Positions 5,467 to 5,544 of a stretch of DNA of 5,544 nt are shown piece after piece; position 1 is the first letter of the stretch, and each line of letters opens with the position of its first letter. The notes beneath the pieces were generated by a model. It did no database searches. It saw only the letters and a program-made list of their open reading frames with translations, and had not been told where the DNA came from. Location of the stretch: contig JAFABO010000084.1 of the NCBI GenBank assembly GCA_023426005.1, forward strand, positions 1-5,544. Reading direction: 5' to 3'. The translations under genes were made by a program, and so were the position numbers. Origin of the DNA: Bacillota bacterium (lineage in GTDB: Bacteria; Bacillota; Clostridia; Acetivibrionales; DSM-1351).

Positions 5467-5544
5467 ATGAGAAATTTTAAAAAGATTTCTGCGGTTACAG
5501 TTGCTGCATCTATTGCACTTTCTACTGCCGTTCCGGCATTTGCG
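5467..5544 (+). CDS. N-terminus of an exported protein (signal peptide only, truncated by window end)
   Basis: Twenty-six codons are visible, open to the window edge. A textbook Sec signal peptide is present: a basic n-region (MRNFKK), a hydrophobic core (ISAVTVAASIALSTAV) and a c-region PAFA, with a signal peptidase I AxA-like site (AFA) at residues 24-26, the last visible codon. AAGGAGGA (5453-5460) lies 6 bases before the ATG. The mature protein is out of view. Such signal peptides behind strong promoters and long leaders are typical of S-layer-homology or other abundant secreted clostridial proteins, but nothing seen here proves that. Confidence 0.88.
   Translation, partial: MRNFKKISAVTVAASIALSTAVPAFA

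Overview
This is a mid-GC window that reads as a low-to-mid-GC Firmicute, most likely a clostridial (Ruminiclostridium/Acetivibrio-like) chromosome. The evidence is strong AAGGAGG-type ribosome binding sites, TTG start codons, sigma-A-like promoters, a paired glgC-glgD locus of the Gram-positive type, and a small DUF5412-like membrane protein. The genus is inferred from style, not from a match I could run.

Layout. Positions 1-267 carry the end, or the whole, of a small glycine- and cysteine-rich protein I do not recognise. A strong intrinsic terminator (297-343) closes it. A promoter (-10 at 402-407) then serves glgC (465-1745) and glgD (1742-2860), which overlap by the 4-base ATGA. They encode the catalytic and the catalytically degenerate subunits of glucose-1-phosphate adenylyltransferase, which makes ADP-glucose for glycogen synthesis. 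Downstream, 2861-3134 is a gene-free convergent junction packed with tandem and inverted repeats. These probably end transcription from both sides and may belong to a repeated intergenic element.

On the minus strand a likely two-gene unit follows. A polytopic GT-C/family-39-like membrane glycosyltransferase (4964 to 3525) comes first, then a small single-pass DUF5412-like protein (3482 to 3135). Both appear to start at TTG behind excellent Shine-Dalgarno sites. For the small protein this shortens the longest open frame by seven codons.

The last 580 bases hold a divergent intergenic region (4965-5466), then the first 26 codons of an exported protein, an intact signal peptide ending in AFA exactly at the window edge. 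That gene has a near-consensus extended -10 promoter (5307-5336) and a roughly 120-base structured leader. Two interleaved stems in the leader can form an H-type pseudoknot just upstream of the ribosome binding site.

Overall this is ordinary housekeeping and cell-envelope territory. I see no defence system, CRISPR array, transposase, tRNA or rRNA. The features most worth a second look are the pseudoknotted leader, the inverted-repeat junction after glgD, and the unrecognised Gly/Cys-rich protein.
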